From contig NZ_CP067412.1 of NCBI RefSeq assembly GCF_023375815.1, positions 2,852,001-2,916,000 on the forward strand: a stretch of 64,000 bases of DNA, written 5' to 3'. The stretch is from Pseudomonas sp. HS6 (GTDB lineage: Bacteria; Pseudomonadota; Gammaproteobacteria; Pseudomonadales; Pseudomonadaceae). The notes beneath the pieces are model-generated. The model had not been told where the DNA came from and made no database searches. It saw only the letters and a list, made by a program, of their open reading frames with translations. Below, one piece after another: positions 9,387 to 16,504 of the stretch (its first letter is position 1; every line of letters begins with the position of its first letter). Position numbers and translations under genes: made by a program.

Positions 9387-10733
9387 ATGGCCAGTCACCC
9401 TGCACGCACGACGGGTTCACCGTCGGCGCTGAGAGCCTTCTTCGTCTCCGGCATGGGCACCGCCCTGGAGTTTTATGACTTCGTGATTTACGGGACCGCC
9501 GCCGCGCTGGTCTTTCCCAAAGTGTTTTTCCCGCAGATGGACCCGCTCACCGCAACCCTCGTTGCCTTTGGTGCATTCGGCGCGGGGTTTTTCGCCCGAC
9601 CGTTGGGTGGCATGGTGTTCGGGCATTACGGCGACAAACTCGGCCGGCAAAAAATGCTGGTGATCACGCTGCTGTTGATGGGGCTCAGCACCTTTCTGAT
9701 CGGCTGCTTGCCGGGGTACGCCACCCTCGGTGCGGGTGCGCCGGCGTTGCTGGTGCTGTTGCGACTGGTCCAGGGTTTTGCCGCCGGGGGCGAGTGGGGC
9801 GGGGCTGCGCTGTTCGGCATCGAGTCGGCACCTGTGGGGCGTCGAGGGTTGTGGGGTAGTTTCACCAGCATGGGCATCGGCATTGGCGGGATTCTCGGCT
9901 CGGCGGTGTTCGCCGTGGTCAGCGTGGCGGCAAACGATGACCTTGCCGGGTTTGCCTGGCGCATTCCGTTCTGGCTGGGCGGTGTGCTGGTGCTGGTCGG
10001 GCTCTATGCGCGGTTGCAGAAGCCGGCGCAGTCGCTCAATGAGCCGAACGTCCACGGGCGCATGCCATTGATCGAGGCATTGCGTGCTCGCCCTCGGGCC
10101 ATATTGCTGTGCACCGGCATTGCGTTTGGTTACGTGACCATCGCCTATATCGGCAGCACATTTTTCCTGTCTTACGCCACACAGTTGGGCTACGGCAGCA
10201 CCGATGCACTGATTTTCGACATCGCGTTGTCCGTCGCCATCGTCATCACCGCGCCGCTGTTTGCCTTGCTTTCTGACCGCATCGGCCGGCGCAAAGTGAT
10301 GATCCTCGGGGCGTTTATCATGGCGGCCGGGTTCTTCATGTTCTTCCCGTTGGTGGGGCTGAAAAGTCTGTTTATTTCCACTATCGCCTACACCGTGATC
10401 GGTGCATTCATGGGCGCAACGCAGGGACCGATCCCGGCGTTTCTGGCCGAGCAGTTCCCTCGGGATATGCGCTATTCAGGGATGTCGGCGGCGTACCAGA
10501 TCGGTGCCGCGCTGGGAGGCGGGACGGCGTCGAGTGCGGCCACGGCCATTCTGATCGCCAACAACCACAACGCGTTGGGCGTGGCGATTTACGGGGCGGT
10601 GGCGTTGGGGATCGTGGCGGTCTGCTCGTTCTTCCTCAAGGAGACCGCGCACTTGAGCCTGGAGGAAATCGACGCGCCCTCGAGCGGCGCGCCGACCTCT
10701 TCATCGGTGCCGGGGCGTTTGCAAACACCCTGA
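9387..10733 (+). CDS. MFS transporter, MHS type
   Basis: A 448-residue inner-membrane permease with ~12 helices. It has MGTALEFYDFVIYGTAAALVF at the N-terminus, the loop motif GHYGDKLGRQKML and its second copy LSDRIGRRKVM. LRLVQGFAAGGEWGGAAL is the helix-5 signature of MHS permeases. AAGAGGAG lies 8-10 bases before the ATG. It is the third gene after the amidohydrolase and C45 acyltransferase and probably imports their substrate. Convergent with mntP, with a 15-base gap. Confidence 0.88.
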   Translation: MASHPARTTGSPSALRAFFVSGMGTALEFYDFVIYGTAAALVFPKVFFPQMDPLTATLVAFGAFGAGFFARPLGGMVFGHYGDKLGRQKMLVITLLLMGLSTFLIGCLPGYATLGAGAPALLVLLRLVQGFAAGGEWGGAALFGIESAPVGRRGLWGSFTSMGIGIGGILGSAVFAVVSVAANDDLAGFAWRIPFWLGGVLVLVGLYARLQKPAQSLNEPNVHGRMPLIEALRARPRAILLCTGIAFGYVTIAYIGSTFFLSYATQLGYGSTDALIFDIALSVAIVITAPLFALLSDRIGRRKVMILGAFIMAAGFFMFFPLVGLKSLFISTIAYTVIGAFMGATQGPIPAFLAEQFPRDMRYSGMSAAYQIGAALGGGTASSAATAILIANNHNALGVAIYGAVALGIVAVCSFFLKETAHLSLEEIDAPSSGAPTSSSVPGRLQTP

Positions 10734-10748
10734 AACCGGTATGCGTGA

Positions 10749-11312
10749 TCAGGCCGAAAGGTGTTCGTAGAGGATCGTCGCACCGACGATCATCAGCACC
10801 ACGCCACCAACGATTTCCGCACGCTTGCCGACCACGGTGCCCAGCACCCGACCCAGCATCACGCCGATGGTGACCATGGTCATGGTCGCCAGGCCGATGG
10901 CAGCGGCAGCCACCCAGATGTTTACATCGACAAACGCCAGGCCGACGCCGACGGCCAGTGCGTCGATGCTGGTGGCGAAGGCAGTGACCGCGAGAATGAA
11001 GAACGAGTGCTGCCCGGGTTTTTCCTCTTCCGCTTCCTCATGCTTGAGGCCGTTGTAGATCATGTGCAGGCCCAGCGCGACCAGCAGGGTGAAGGCGATC
11101 CAGTGGTCCCAGTCTTCCACCCAACGGGTGGCGGCCTGGCCGATCAGCCAGCCGATGATCGGGGTAATCGCTTCGATGACGCCGAAGATCAGGCCGGTGC
11201 GCAGGGCTTCGGTGAGGCGCGGTTTGTGCAGGCTGGAGCCCTTGCCGATGGCGGCCGCGAAGGCATCCGTGGACATGGCGAGTGCGAGGAAGATCAGGGA
11301 AACAGGATTCAC
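10749..11312 (-). CDS. mntP: Manganese efflux pump MntP
   Basis: A 187-residue, six-helix membrane protein. The N-terminal helix [16 protein letters not shown] and the internal repeat [18 protein letters not shown] carry the paired aspartates of MntP. It exports Mn2+ when the cytoplasmic level is high. GTG 11312 (MNPVSLIF) has GGAAG eight bases upstream; the TTG at 11318 is too close to that site. The leader carries a yybP-ykoY riboswitch, which explains its control: manganese binding should allow expression. Convergent with the preceding transporter. Confidence 0.93.
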   Translation of the reverse strand: MNPVSLIFLALAMSTDAFAAAIGKGSSLHKPRLTEALRTGLIFGVIEAITPIIGWLIGQAATRWVEDWDHWIAFTLLVALGLHMIYNGLKHEEAEEEKPGQHSFFILAVTAFATSIDALAVGVGLAFVDVNIWVAAAAIGLATMTMVTIGVMLGRVLGTVVGKRAEIVGGVVLMIVGATILYEHLSA

Positions 11313-11383
11313 GGGCAATACTTCCAGTCGGGCTATGAGTCAACGACACAACCACACGCCCGACTTTCGGCATGGATGTGTCG

Positions 11384-11482
11384 TCGGTCTCACCAACCAG
11401 AAGGTGTTCGCACCACGGCATGTTGCCGAATATGTTGATACGAACGCTTCCGAGGGGCTCGGAAGCAGGTTACTCCCCAACG
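11384..11482 (-). promoter_or_regulatory. yybP-ykoY manganese riboswitch upstream of mntP
   Basis: Read on the minus strand, the mntP leader begins with GTTGGGGAGTAACCTGCTTC, contains a GC stem (GCTTCCGAG...CTCGGAAGC) and the segment TTCGTATCAACATATTCGGC, and closes with GGTTGGTGAGACCG. GGGGAGTA at one end and GGYGAGACC at the other are the signature ends of the yybP-ykoY class, which senses Mn2+. About 70 bases separate it from the mntP start. A possible -10 element (TATGAT, 11492-11497) lies just upstream. Recognised by motif, not by a covariance search. Confidence 0.85.
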
Positions 11483-11520
11483 AGGTCCGGGATCATAGGT
11501 AGGCAAACATGAAAATTTCG

Positions 11521-12912
11521 TTAAATGCCCGGCGCAGGTTCGGTTGATCCCGGAGGGAATCGCAGCTCGGCGCACAACCCGCCTTCAGGCCGGTTGTACA
11601 GCTGCAGGGTGCTGCCGATCTTGCTCACGATCATCTGCACAATCGCCAGCCCCAGACCCGCGCCATTGGCGTGGCCCTCGCTGTAGAAGCGTTCGAACAA
11701 CCGCGCATATTGCTGCTCATCGATGCCGGGGCCGGCATCTTCGACGCTGATCGACACCGCTCCACAGGCCTGTGGTTGCACCTGTACACGCACCTCGCTG
11801 CCGGGCGGGGCGAAGTTCAGCGCATTGGTTACCAGATTTTGCAGAGCGATGGCCAACGCCACCGGATCGGTATCGACCGGGCAGTGATGATCGCTGTCGA
11901 GGATCAGCTCGACGTCTTTTTCCAATGCCAGCGGCGTCAGCTCGGCCAGTTCCTCGCGCACCAGCGCGGTCAGTTCGACGCGAGAGTTTTCCGGGGACGC
12001 CAGACGCGGCTCGATGCGCGCCATGGTCAGCAACTGGCTGGCGATGCGCGTGGCGCGGTCCACGGCGCTGACCAGAAAATCCAGCGCTTCTTCGCGTTGT
12101 TGCGGAGTGTTGGCCAACTGCGCGTTCTGCGCATGAATCCGCAGGATCGCCAGCGGTGTACGCAACTCATGCGCGGCGTCGGCGATAAAGCGTCGCTCCC
12201 GGGCCAGCAGGTTGTCGATCTGTTGCAGCAGGCGGTTGAGCGCGGTCTGCATCGGCTCAAGGTCCTGGGGCAGGGGGCTCAGGTGCAGCGGTTTCAGAGT
12301 GTCGGTGTCGCGGCCGCGAATCGACCGGGCCATGGCCCGCAGTGGTTGCAAACCCCAGCCGATGGTCAACCAGATCAAAATGGTCAGCAGCGGCACGCCG
12401 ATCAGGCTCGGCCACAGGGTATGGCCGACGATTCGGGTGATCAGGTCCTGGCGGATGTCGTCGCGCTCGCCGACCCAGATCAACAGGCCTTGTCGTGGAT
12501 CCTGGAGCAGGAAGGCGCACCAGTCGCGGCCGTTTTCCATCAGGTCATGGGCCCCGAGGGTGGTGGGTGGTGCATCCAGAATCGGCGCCTCGGCCGAACG
12601 CATCAGCAACTGACCGTCGTTGCGCCAGACCTGAAACGTCAGCCGCGTCTCGTAGGGATGCGCCGCTTCGCCATCGCCGACCCGGCTCATCGCTTCGTCG
12701 AAGGCCTGATGCAGGCGCTCCCAGTCGTTGTCACCGGGCGCACGCTGGGCCAGCACGCCTTGCAGCAGGCGGGCACTTTGCGCCAGTTGGGCGTCGTAGA
12801 TTTCTTCGATTTCATGGTGGCTGTAGCGCAACACTGCCCAACTGATCAGCACATCGCCGAGCAGCACGATCATCAGCACCGGCAGCAGAATCCGCGCGCG
12901 TATCGAGTTCAT
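11521..12912 (-). CDS. Sensor histidine kinase, QseC/PmrB-like
   Basis: A 463-residue inner-membrane kinase. There is an N-terminal helix (~residues 7-27), a periplasmic domain of ~130 residues, a second helix near 165-185, and a HAMP-like linker. The H-box AAHELRTPLAILR lies near residue 245, followed by the N-box LQNLVTNALNFAP, DAGPGIDEQQ and GAGLGLAIVQ. Its ATG overlaps the TGA of the response regulator (ATGA), so the two are translationally coupled. The periplasmic signal is unknown. The pair is divergent from PepSY and cytochrome b561 genes. Confidence 0.9.
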   Translation of the reverse strand: MNSIRARILLPVLMIVLLGDVLISWAVLRYSHHEIEEIYDAQLAQSARLLQGVLAQRAPGDNDWERLHQAFDEAMSRVGDGEAAHPYETRLTFQVWRNDGQLLMRSAEAPILDAPPTTLGAHDLMENGRDWCAFLLQDPRQGLLIWVGERDDIRQDLITRIVGHTLWPSLIGVPLLTILIWLTIGWGLQPLRAMARSIRGRDTDTLKPLHLSPLPQDLEPMQTALNRLLQQIDNLLARERRFIADAAHELRTPLAILRIHAQNAQLANTPQQREEALDFLVSAVDRATRIASQLLTMARIEPRLASPENSRVELTALVREELAELTPLALEKDVELILDSDHHCPVDTDPVALAIALQNLVTNALNFAPPGSEVRVQVQPQACGAVSISVEDAGPGIDEQQYARLFERFYSEGHANGAGLGLAIVQMIVSKIGSTLQLYNRPEGGLCAELRFPPGSTEPAPGI

Positions 12913-13571
12913 GGCTTGAGCTCCACGACGTAACCGACTCCACGCACCGTGCGGATCAGCTCGGCGGAAAGCTTCTTGCGCAGGTTGTGGATCAGCACTT
13001 CCAGGGTGTTGCTTTCCACCCGTTCCTGCCAGCCGTACAAGGTGCGCGACAGGCGTTCGCGGGTGACGACCTTGCCGGGGCGGGCCATCAATTGATGCAA
13101 CAGCTGATATTCCATCGGCGTGACCACCACCGTGTTGCCTCGCCAGGTGACTTGCTGGCTGACCGGGTCGAGGCAGACGCCGGCATGTTCCAGCACCGGT
13201 TGTGCGCGGCCCTGACTGCGCCGCAGCAAAGCGCGGATGCGCGCCTTGAGTTCGTCGACATCGAACGGCTTGACCAGGTAATCGTCGGCGCCGGCATCCA
13301 GCCCGGCGATGCGTTCGGCGGTGCCGTCGCGGGCGGTAAGGATCAGCACTGGCAAATCATGCTGGGTGGCGCGCAATTGTTGCAGCAGCGCAAGACCGTC
13401 GAGCCTTGGCAGGCCGAGGTCGAGCAGCAGCAGATCAAAGCTTTCGCTGCGCAACGCGTGCAGCGCACTGACGCCATCCTGCAGCCAGTCGAGGGTGTAG
13501 CCCTCGTTGCTCAGGGCGACGCGGATGCCCTGGCCGAGGGCGCGGTCATCTTCGACCAGAAGTAGGCGCAT
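12909..13571 (-). CDS. OmpR/PhoB-type response regulator (QseB-like)
   Basis: A 220-residue regulator. The receiver domain has acidic pocket VEDD, phospho-acceptor Asp near residue 51 in LLLDLGLPRLDG, and the lysine in LVKPFDVDELKAR. The C-terminal winged helix includes VESNTLEVLIHNLRKKL and ends IRTVRGVGYVVELKP. ATG 13571 (MRLLLVEDD) is the family start; the frame is open to 13616. Forms an operon with the kinase. A CTAAG-N6-TTAAG repeat in the divergent intergenic region could be its binding site. Confidence 0.92.
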   Translation of the reverse strand: MRLLLVEDDRALGQGIRVALSNEGYTLDWLQDGVSALHALRSESFDLLLLDLGLPRLDGLALLQQLRATQHDLPVLILTARDGTAERIAGLDAGADDYLVKPFDVDELKARIRALLRRSQGRAQPVLEHAGVCLDPVSQQVTWRGNTVVVTPMEYQLLHQLMARPGKVVTRERLSRTLYGWQERVESNTLEVLIHNLRKKLSAELIRTVRGVGYVVELKP

Positions 13572-13678
13572 GGCATTTTCTCTGTAGGAAATCGGGCGCG
13601 TGATCGGCGGCATCATGCCGCTCGCGTTGCTGCCGTGGCAGTCCCTGAGGCGGCGAAGATGTTACGACTCGTTGCCAA

Positions 13679-13694
13679 CTAAGCTTTCGTTAAG
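13679..13694. promoter_or_regulatory. Candidate response-regulator box CTAAG-N6-TTAAG
   Basis: Two TTAAG-like half-sites repeat with an 11-base period in the gap between the two-component operon and the PepSY gene. QseB/PmrA-type regulators bind tandem TTAAG half-sites with this spacing, so this may serve autoregulation and control of the divergent genes. Based on motif only. Confidence 0.4.
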
Positions 13695-13740
13695 GTTGGT
13701 TTTGCACAGTGAAGCCTTTCCATCCAGCGAGAGTGCTTCC

Positions 13741-14007
13741 ATGCGCAAACTTGTGCTGTTGTCCCTGATTGTCGCTAGCCCCCTGGCCATCGCCGGCCCG
13801 CAATGCACCACGGCCGAACGTTCGCAGTGGCAGGACCAGAAGGTGTTTCAGGAACAACTGAAATCCCAGGGCTACGAAATCAGCAAGTTCAAGGTCACCG
13901 ACGGCAACTGCTACGAGATCTACGGCTTCGACAAGGACAAGCGCAAGGTCGAGATCTACCACGATCCGGTCAGCGGCAAAGCGGTGAAAACCGAGATCAA
14001 GGGCTGA
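13741..14007 (+). CDS. Small secreted PepSY-domain protein
   Basis: An 88-residue protein with an 18-residue signal peptide (MRKLVLLSLIVASPLAIA). The mature part, with LKSQGYEISKFKVTDGNCYEIYGFDKD and a C-terminal KVEIYHDPVSGKAVK, fits a single PepSY repeat. Two cysteines (TTAER preceded by QC, and DGNCYE) could form a disulfide in the periplasm. Its TGA overlaps the ATG of the cytochrome gene (TGATG), so they are coupled. Stand-alone PepSY proteins next to cytochrome b561 and a two-component system are common in Pseudomonas; their role is unclear. Confidence 0.8.
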   Translation: MRKLVLLSLIVASPLAIAGPQCTTAERSQWQDQKVFQEQLKSQGYEISKFKVTDGNCYEIYGFDKDKRKVEIYHDPVSGKAVKTEIKG

Positions 14008-14552
14008 TGCCACGCGAGTCCCTGCGCCTCTGGGATCCGGTGGTGCGGGTGTTTCACCTGTCCATCGCCGGGGTCTTTGCGGCCAATTACTTCTTCAATG
14101 AAGCCGGTGACGACTGGCATGTCTGGCTCGGTTATTACGCCATGGGCTGGCTGCTGGTGCGTCTGGCGTGGGGATTCGTCGGGCCGCGCAGTGCGCGTTG
14201 GTCGGACTATTGGCCGACGCCGTCACGACTGGCGGCCCATGTCCGGTCGCTGATCGCCGGGCGGCCTGAACATCGCCTCGGGCATTCGCCGATTGGTGCA
14301 CTGGTGATGATCGCGATGCAGCTGGCGATGCTGACCGTCGGCATCAGTGGCTGGGCCATGGAAGAAGTCGATGCCCTGTGGGGCGCCGACTGGCCGCTGC
14401 AAGTCCACGAAACCGCCGCCGATGTGTTGCTGGCATTGGTCATCGTGCACATCGCGGCCGCGCTGATTGAAAGTGTTCAGGTGCGCGACAACCTGCCGTT
14501 GTCGATGCTCACCGGGCGCCGGCGTCGTCTGCCGGACGATCCGGGCCAGTGA
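14007..14552 (+). CDS. Cytochrome b561-like membrane protein
   Basis: A 181-residue protein with four hydrophobic helices. It starts LRLWDPVVRVFHLSIAG, where the RxFH histidine is the first haem ligand typical of bacterial dihaem b-type cytochromes; further histidines lie in DDWHVWLGYY, LQVHETAAD and ALVIVHIAAAL. Probably carries electrons across or along the inner membrane. Start ATG 14007 overlaps the PepSY stop, and the sialidase-like gene begins 51 bases later. Confidence 0.85.
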   Translation: MPRESLRLWDPVVRVFHLSIAGVFAANYFFNEAGDDWHVWLGYYAMGWLLVRLAWGFVGPRSARWSDYWPTPSRLAAHVRSLIAGRPEHRLGHSPIGALVMIAMQLAMLTVGISGWAMEEVDALWGADWPLQVHETAADVLLALVIVHIAAALIESVQVRDNLPLSMLTGRRRRLPDDPGQ

Positions 14553-14603
14553 CAGGGATGTTCTTTCGATGGATTGCCATCTCGTAACTGCCATGAGCTG
14601 CCT

Positions 14604-15899
14604 ATGCGTGCCTTGTTCTTTCGCTTGAGATTCGTTATTGCCGCGCTTGCCGTGAGCCTGATTTTTATCGCGGCGTGGCGCAGTCACCCGGAGCATGTGC
14701 TGGCGCCGTTCGCGGTTGAAACGCCTGCTACCCAAGCTTCGGCGAACGCTGCGGAACCGATGTACAGCAGCCGTTTCGTGTCCTCCGAACTGGATGATTT
14801 CGTGCACTCGTCCTCGGTCACTGCGTTGCCCGGCGGCGACCTGATGGCCGTGTGGTTTGCCGGCTCCCGCGAAGGCGCCGCCGACGTGCAGATCCGCACC
14901 GCGCGTTTCAACGCCAAAACCGCAGAGTGGGGCGCCGAACAGGTGCTGGCCACCCGTGAGTCAACCGTCGCCGGCACGCAGCGCTACATCCGCAAACTCG
15001 GTAATCCGGTGATCGCCCTCGCGCCGGATCAGCGTTTGTGGATGTTCTACGTGTCGGTGTCCGTCGGCGGCTGGGCCACCAGTGCGATCAACGTGATGGT
15101 CTCCGATGATCTGGGGCGCAACTGGACGGCGCCGCGACAGCTCATCACTTCGCCATTCTTCAACATCAGCACCCTGGTGCGCGCCGCGCCGGTGTTCCAT
15201 GCCGATGGCTCGATCGGGCTGCCGGTGTATCACGAGTTCATGGGCAAGTTCGCCGAGTACCTGTACCTGAGCGCGGACGGCGCCGTGATCGACAAATTCC
15301 GCATCAGCCGGGGCAAGCATTCGCTGCAACCGACCATCGTGCCGCAGGACGAGCGCCGCGCCGTGGCGATGCTGCGTTACGCCGGTGAAACCCATCACAA
15401 GGTGCTGGCCAGCCGCACCGAAGACGCCGGGCAGACCTGGAGCGAACCGTATCCGCTGGAGCCGGCCAACCCCAACTCGTCGCTGGCGGCGGTGGGTACG
15501 GCTGATGACGGTTTGCTGGTGGCGCTCAATGACCTGCGCGACGGCCGTTTCAAGCTCAGCCTGTACGGCACCGACGCCAACCTCAACGACTGGCGCAACG
15601 TGATCGAACTCGACCAGTCGCCCGATCCCCTCGGCCAACCGTTTTCGCCCGAGGCCTACAAGGCAATCATCGGCGAAGGTTTTCGCGCCTCAAGCGGCGC
15701 TCAGCGTTTGCCGCTGGAACAGCGTTTCCTGAGCAACCTCGACTACCGCGTTTGCAAGCCCGAAGGCTGTGAGTTCGAGTACGAATACCCGTACTTCAGC
15801 CGTGGCAGCGATGGCCTGTATCACCTGGTTTATTCCTGGAACAACACCTTCATCAAACATGTCAGCTTCAACGATGCCTGGCTGGCGGAGCGCCTGTGA
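14604..15899 (+). CDS. Sialidase-like (BNR/Asp-box) exported protein
   Basis: A 431-residue protein with an N-terminal signal anchor (residues ~1-25), followed by a six-bladed sialidase-type propeller. Asp-box motifs (S/T-x-D-x-G-x-x-W) are visible as SDDLGRNW and TEDAGQTW. Other propeller sequences include HSSSVTALPGGDLMAVWFAGSREG and FSRGSDGLYHLVYSW. The strand HSSSVTALPGG resembles the N-terminal FRIP-type region of sialidase-like proteins. True sialidase activity is not established by this. The stop overlaps the start of the next gene. In an apparent operon with a membrane protein and an LtaS-like enzyme. ATG 14604 is chosen; the frame is open from 14574. Confidence 0.75.
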   Translation: MRALFFRLRFVIAALAVSLIFIAAWRSHPEHVLAPFAVETPATQASANAAEPMYSSRFVSSELDDFVHSSSVTALPGGDLMAVWFAGSREGAADVQIRTARFNAKTAEWGAEQVLATRESTVAGTQRYIRKLGNPVIALAPDQRLWMFYVSVSVGGWATSAINVMVSDDLGRNWTAPRQLITSPFFNISTLVRAAPVFHADGSIGLPVYHEFMGKFAEYLYLSADGAVIDKFRISRGKHSLQPTIVPQDERRAVAMLRYAGETHHKVLASRTEDAGQTWSEPYPLEPANPNSSLAAVGTADDGLLVALNDLRDGRFKLSLYGTDANLNDWRNVIELDQSPDPLGQPFSPEAYKAIIGEGFRASSGAQRLPLEQRFLSNLDYRVCKPEGCEFEYEYPYFSRGSDGLYHLVYSWNNTFIKHVSFNDAWLAERL

Positions 15900-16501
15900 T
15901 GCTGTTTCTCTGGCAAGCCCATTTGAGTTTCATCCTGCTCGGTTTTGTTTTGCTGGGTTCCTTTCAATTCACCCAACGCTGGCGTCCGTGGCTGTTGCCG
16001 GCGCTGGCGCTGGTCAGCTTCATCCCGCTCAACGGCCTGCCGCTGGCGGCGTATGTGCGCAGTTTTACCGATGACCTGGCGATCACCACGCTGGTGTTTC
16101 TTGGCTGGGCCGCGTTGTTGCGCCTCGGCGTGGTTCAACCCTTGAAACCGCTGACGCGGGCGCAAGTGCTGGGGCTGTTCGTGGTGCTGGCTGCGCTGTT
16201 GTACCCGGCGACGATGGGCCTGACCTATGTCGACCCTTACCGTTGGGGCTTCAATCCACGGCCAATGATCGTGGTCATCGGGATGGCGACATTGGCGCTG
16301 CTGTGGCTGCGTAACTCGCTGGGCGTGGCGATGCTGGCGCTGGCGACGCTGGCGTTCGCGCTGCGCCTCAAGCCTTCGGAAAACTACTGGGATTACCTGA
16401 TCGATCCGCTGCTGGCGGGTTATTGCCTGATCGCCGGATTCGGACTTTGCATTAAGGCAGCGTGGCAATTCCTGCCATCTCAACGAACAACACAGAGGTA
16501 A
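15899..16501 (+). CDS. Multi-pass inner-membrane protein of unknown function
   Basis: A 200-residue hydrophobic protein with about six helices. I do not recognise a family. Visible features are the N-terminal LLGSFQFTQRWRPWLLPAL helix region, an internal GLTYVDPYRWGFNPRP loop, and LKPSENYWDYLIDPLLAGYC near the end. The ATG overlaps the preceding TGA; the GTG at 15896 is an alternative. Only three bases separate it from the LtaS-like gene, so it is probably a membrane partner of its two neighbours. Confidence 0.7.
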   Translation: MLFLWQAHLSFILLGFVLLGSFQFTQRWRPWLLPALALVSFIPLNGLPLAAYVRSFTDDLAITTLVFLGWAALLRLGVVQPLKPLTRAQVLGLFVVLAALLYPATMGLTYVDPYRWGFNPRPMIVVIGMATLALLWLRNSLGVAMLALATLAFALRLKPSENYWDYLIDPLLAGYCLIAGFGLCIKAAWQFLPSQRTTQR

Positions 16502-16504
16502 ACA

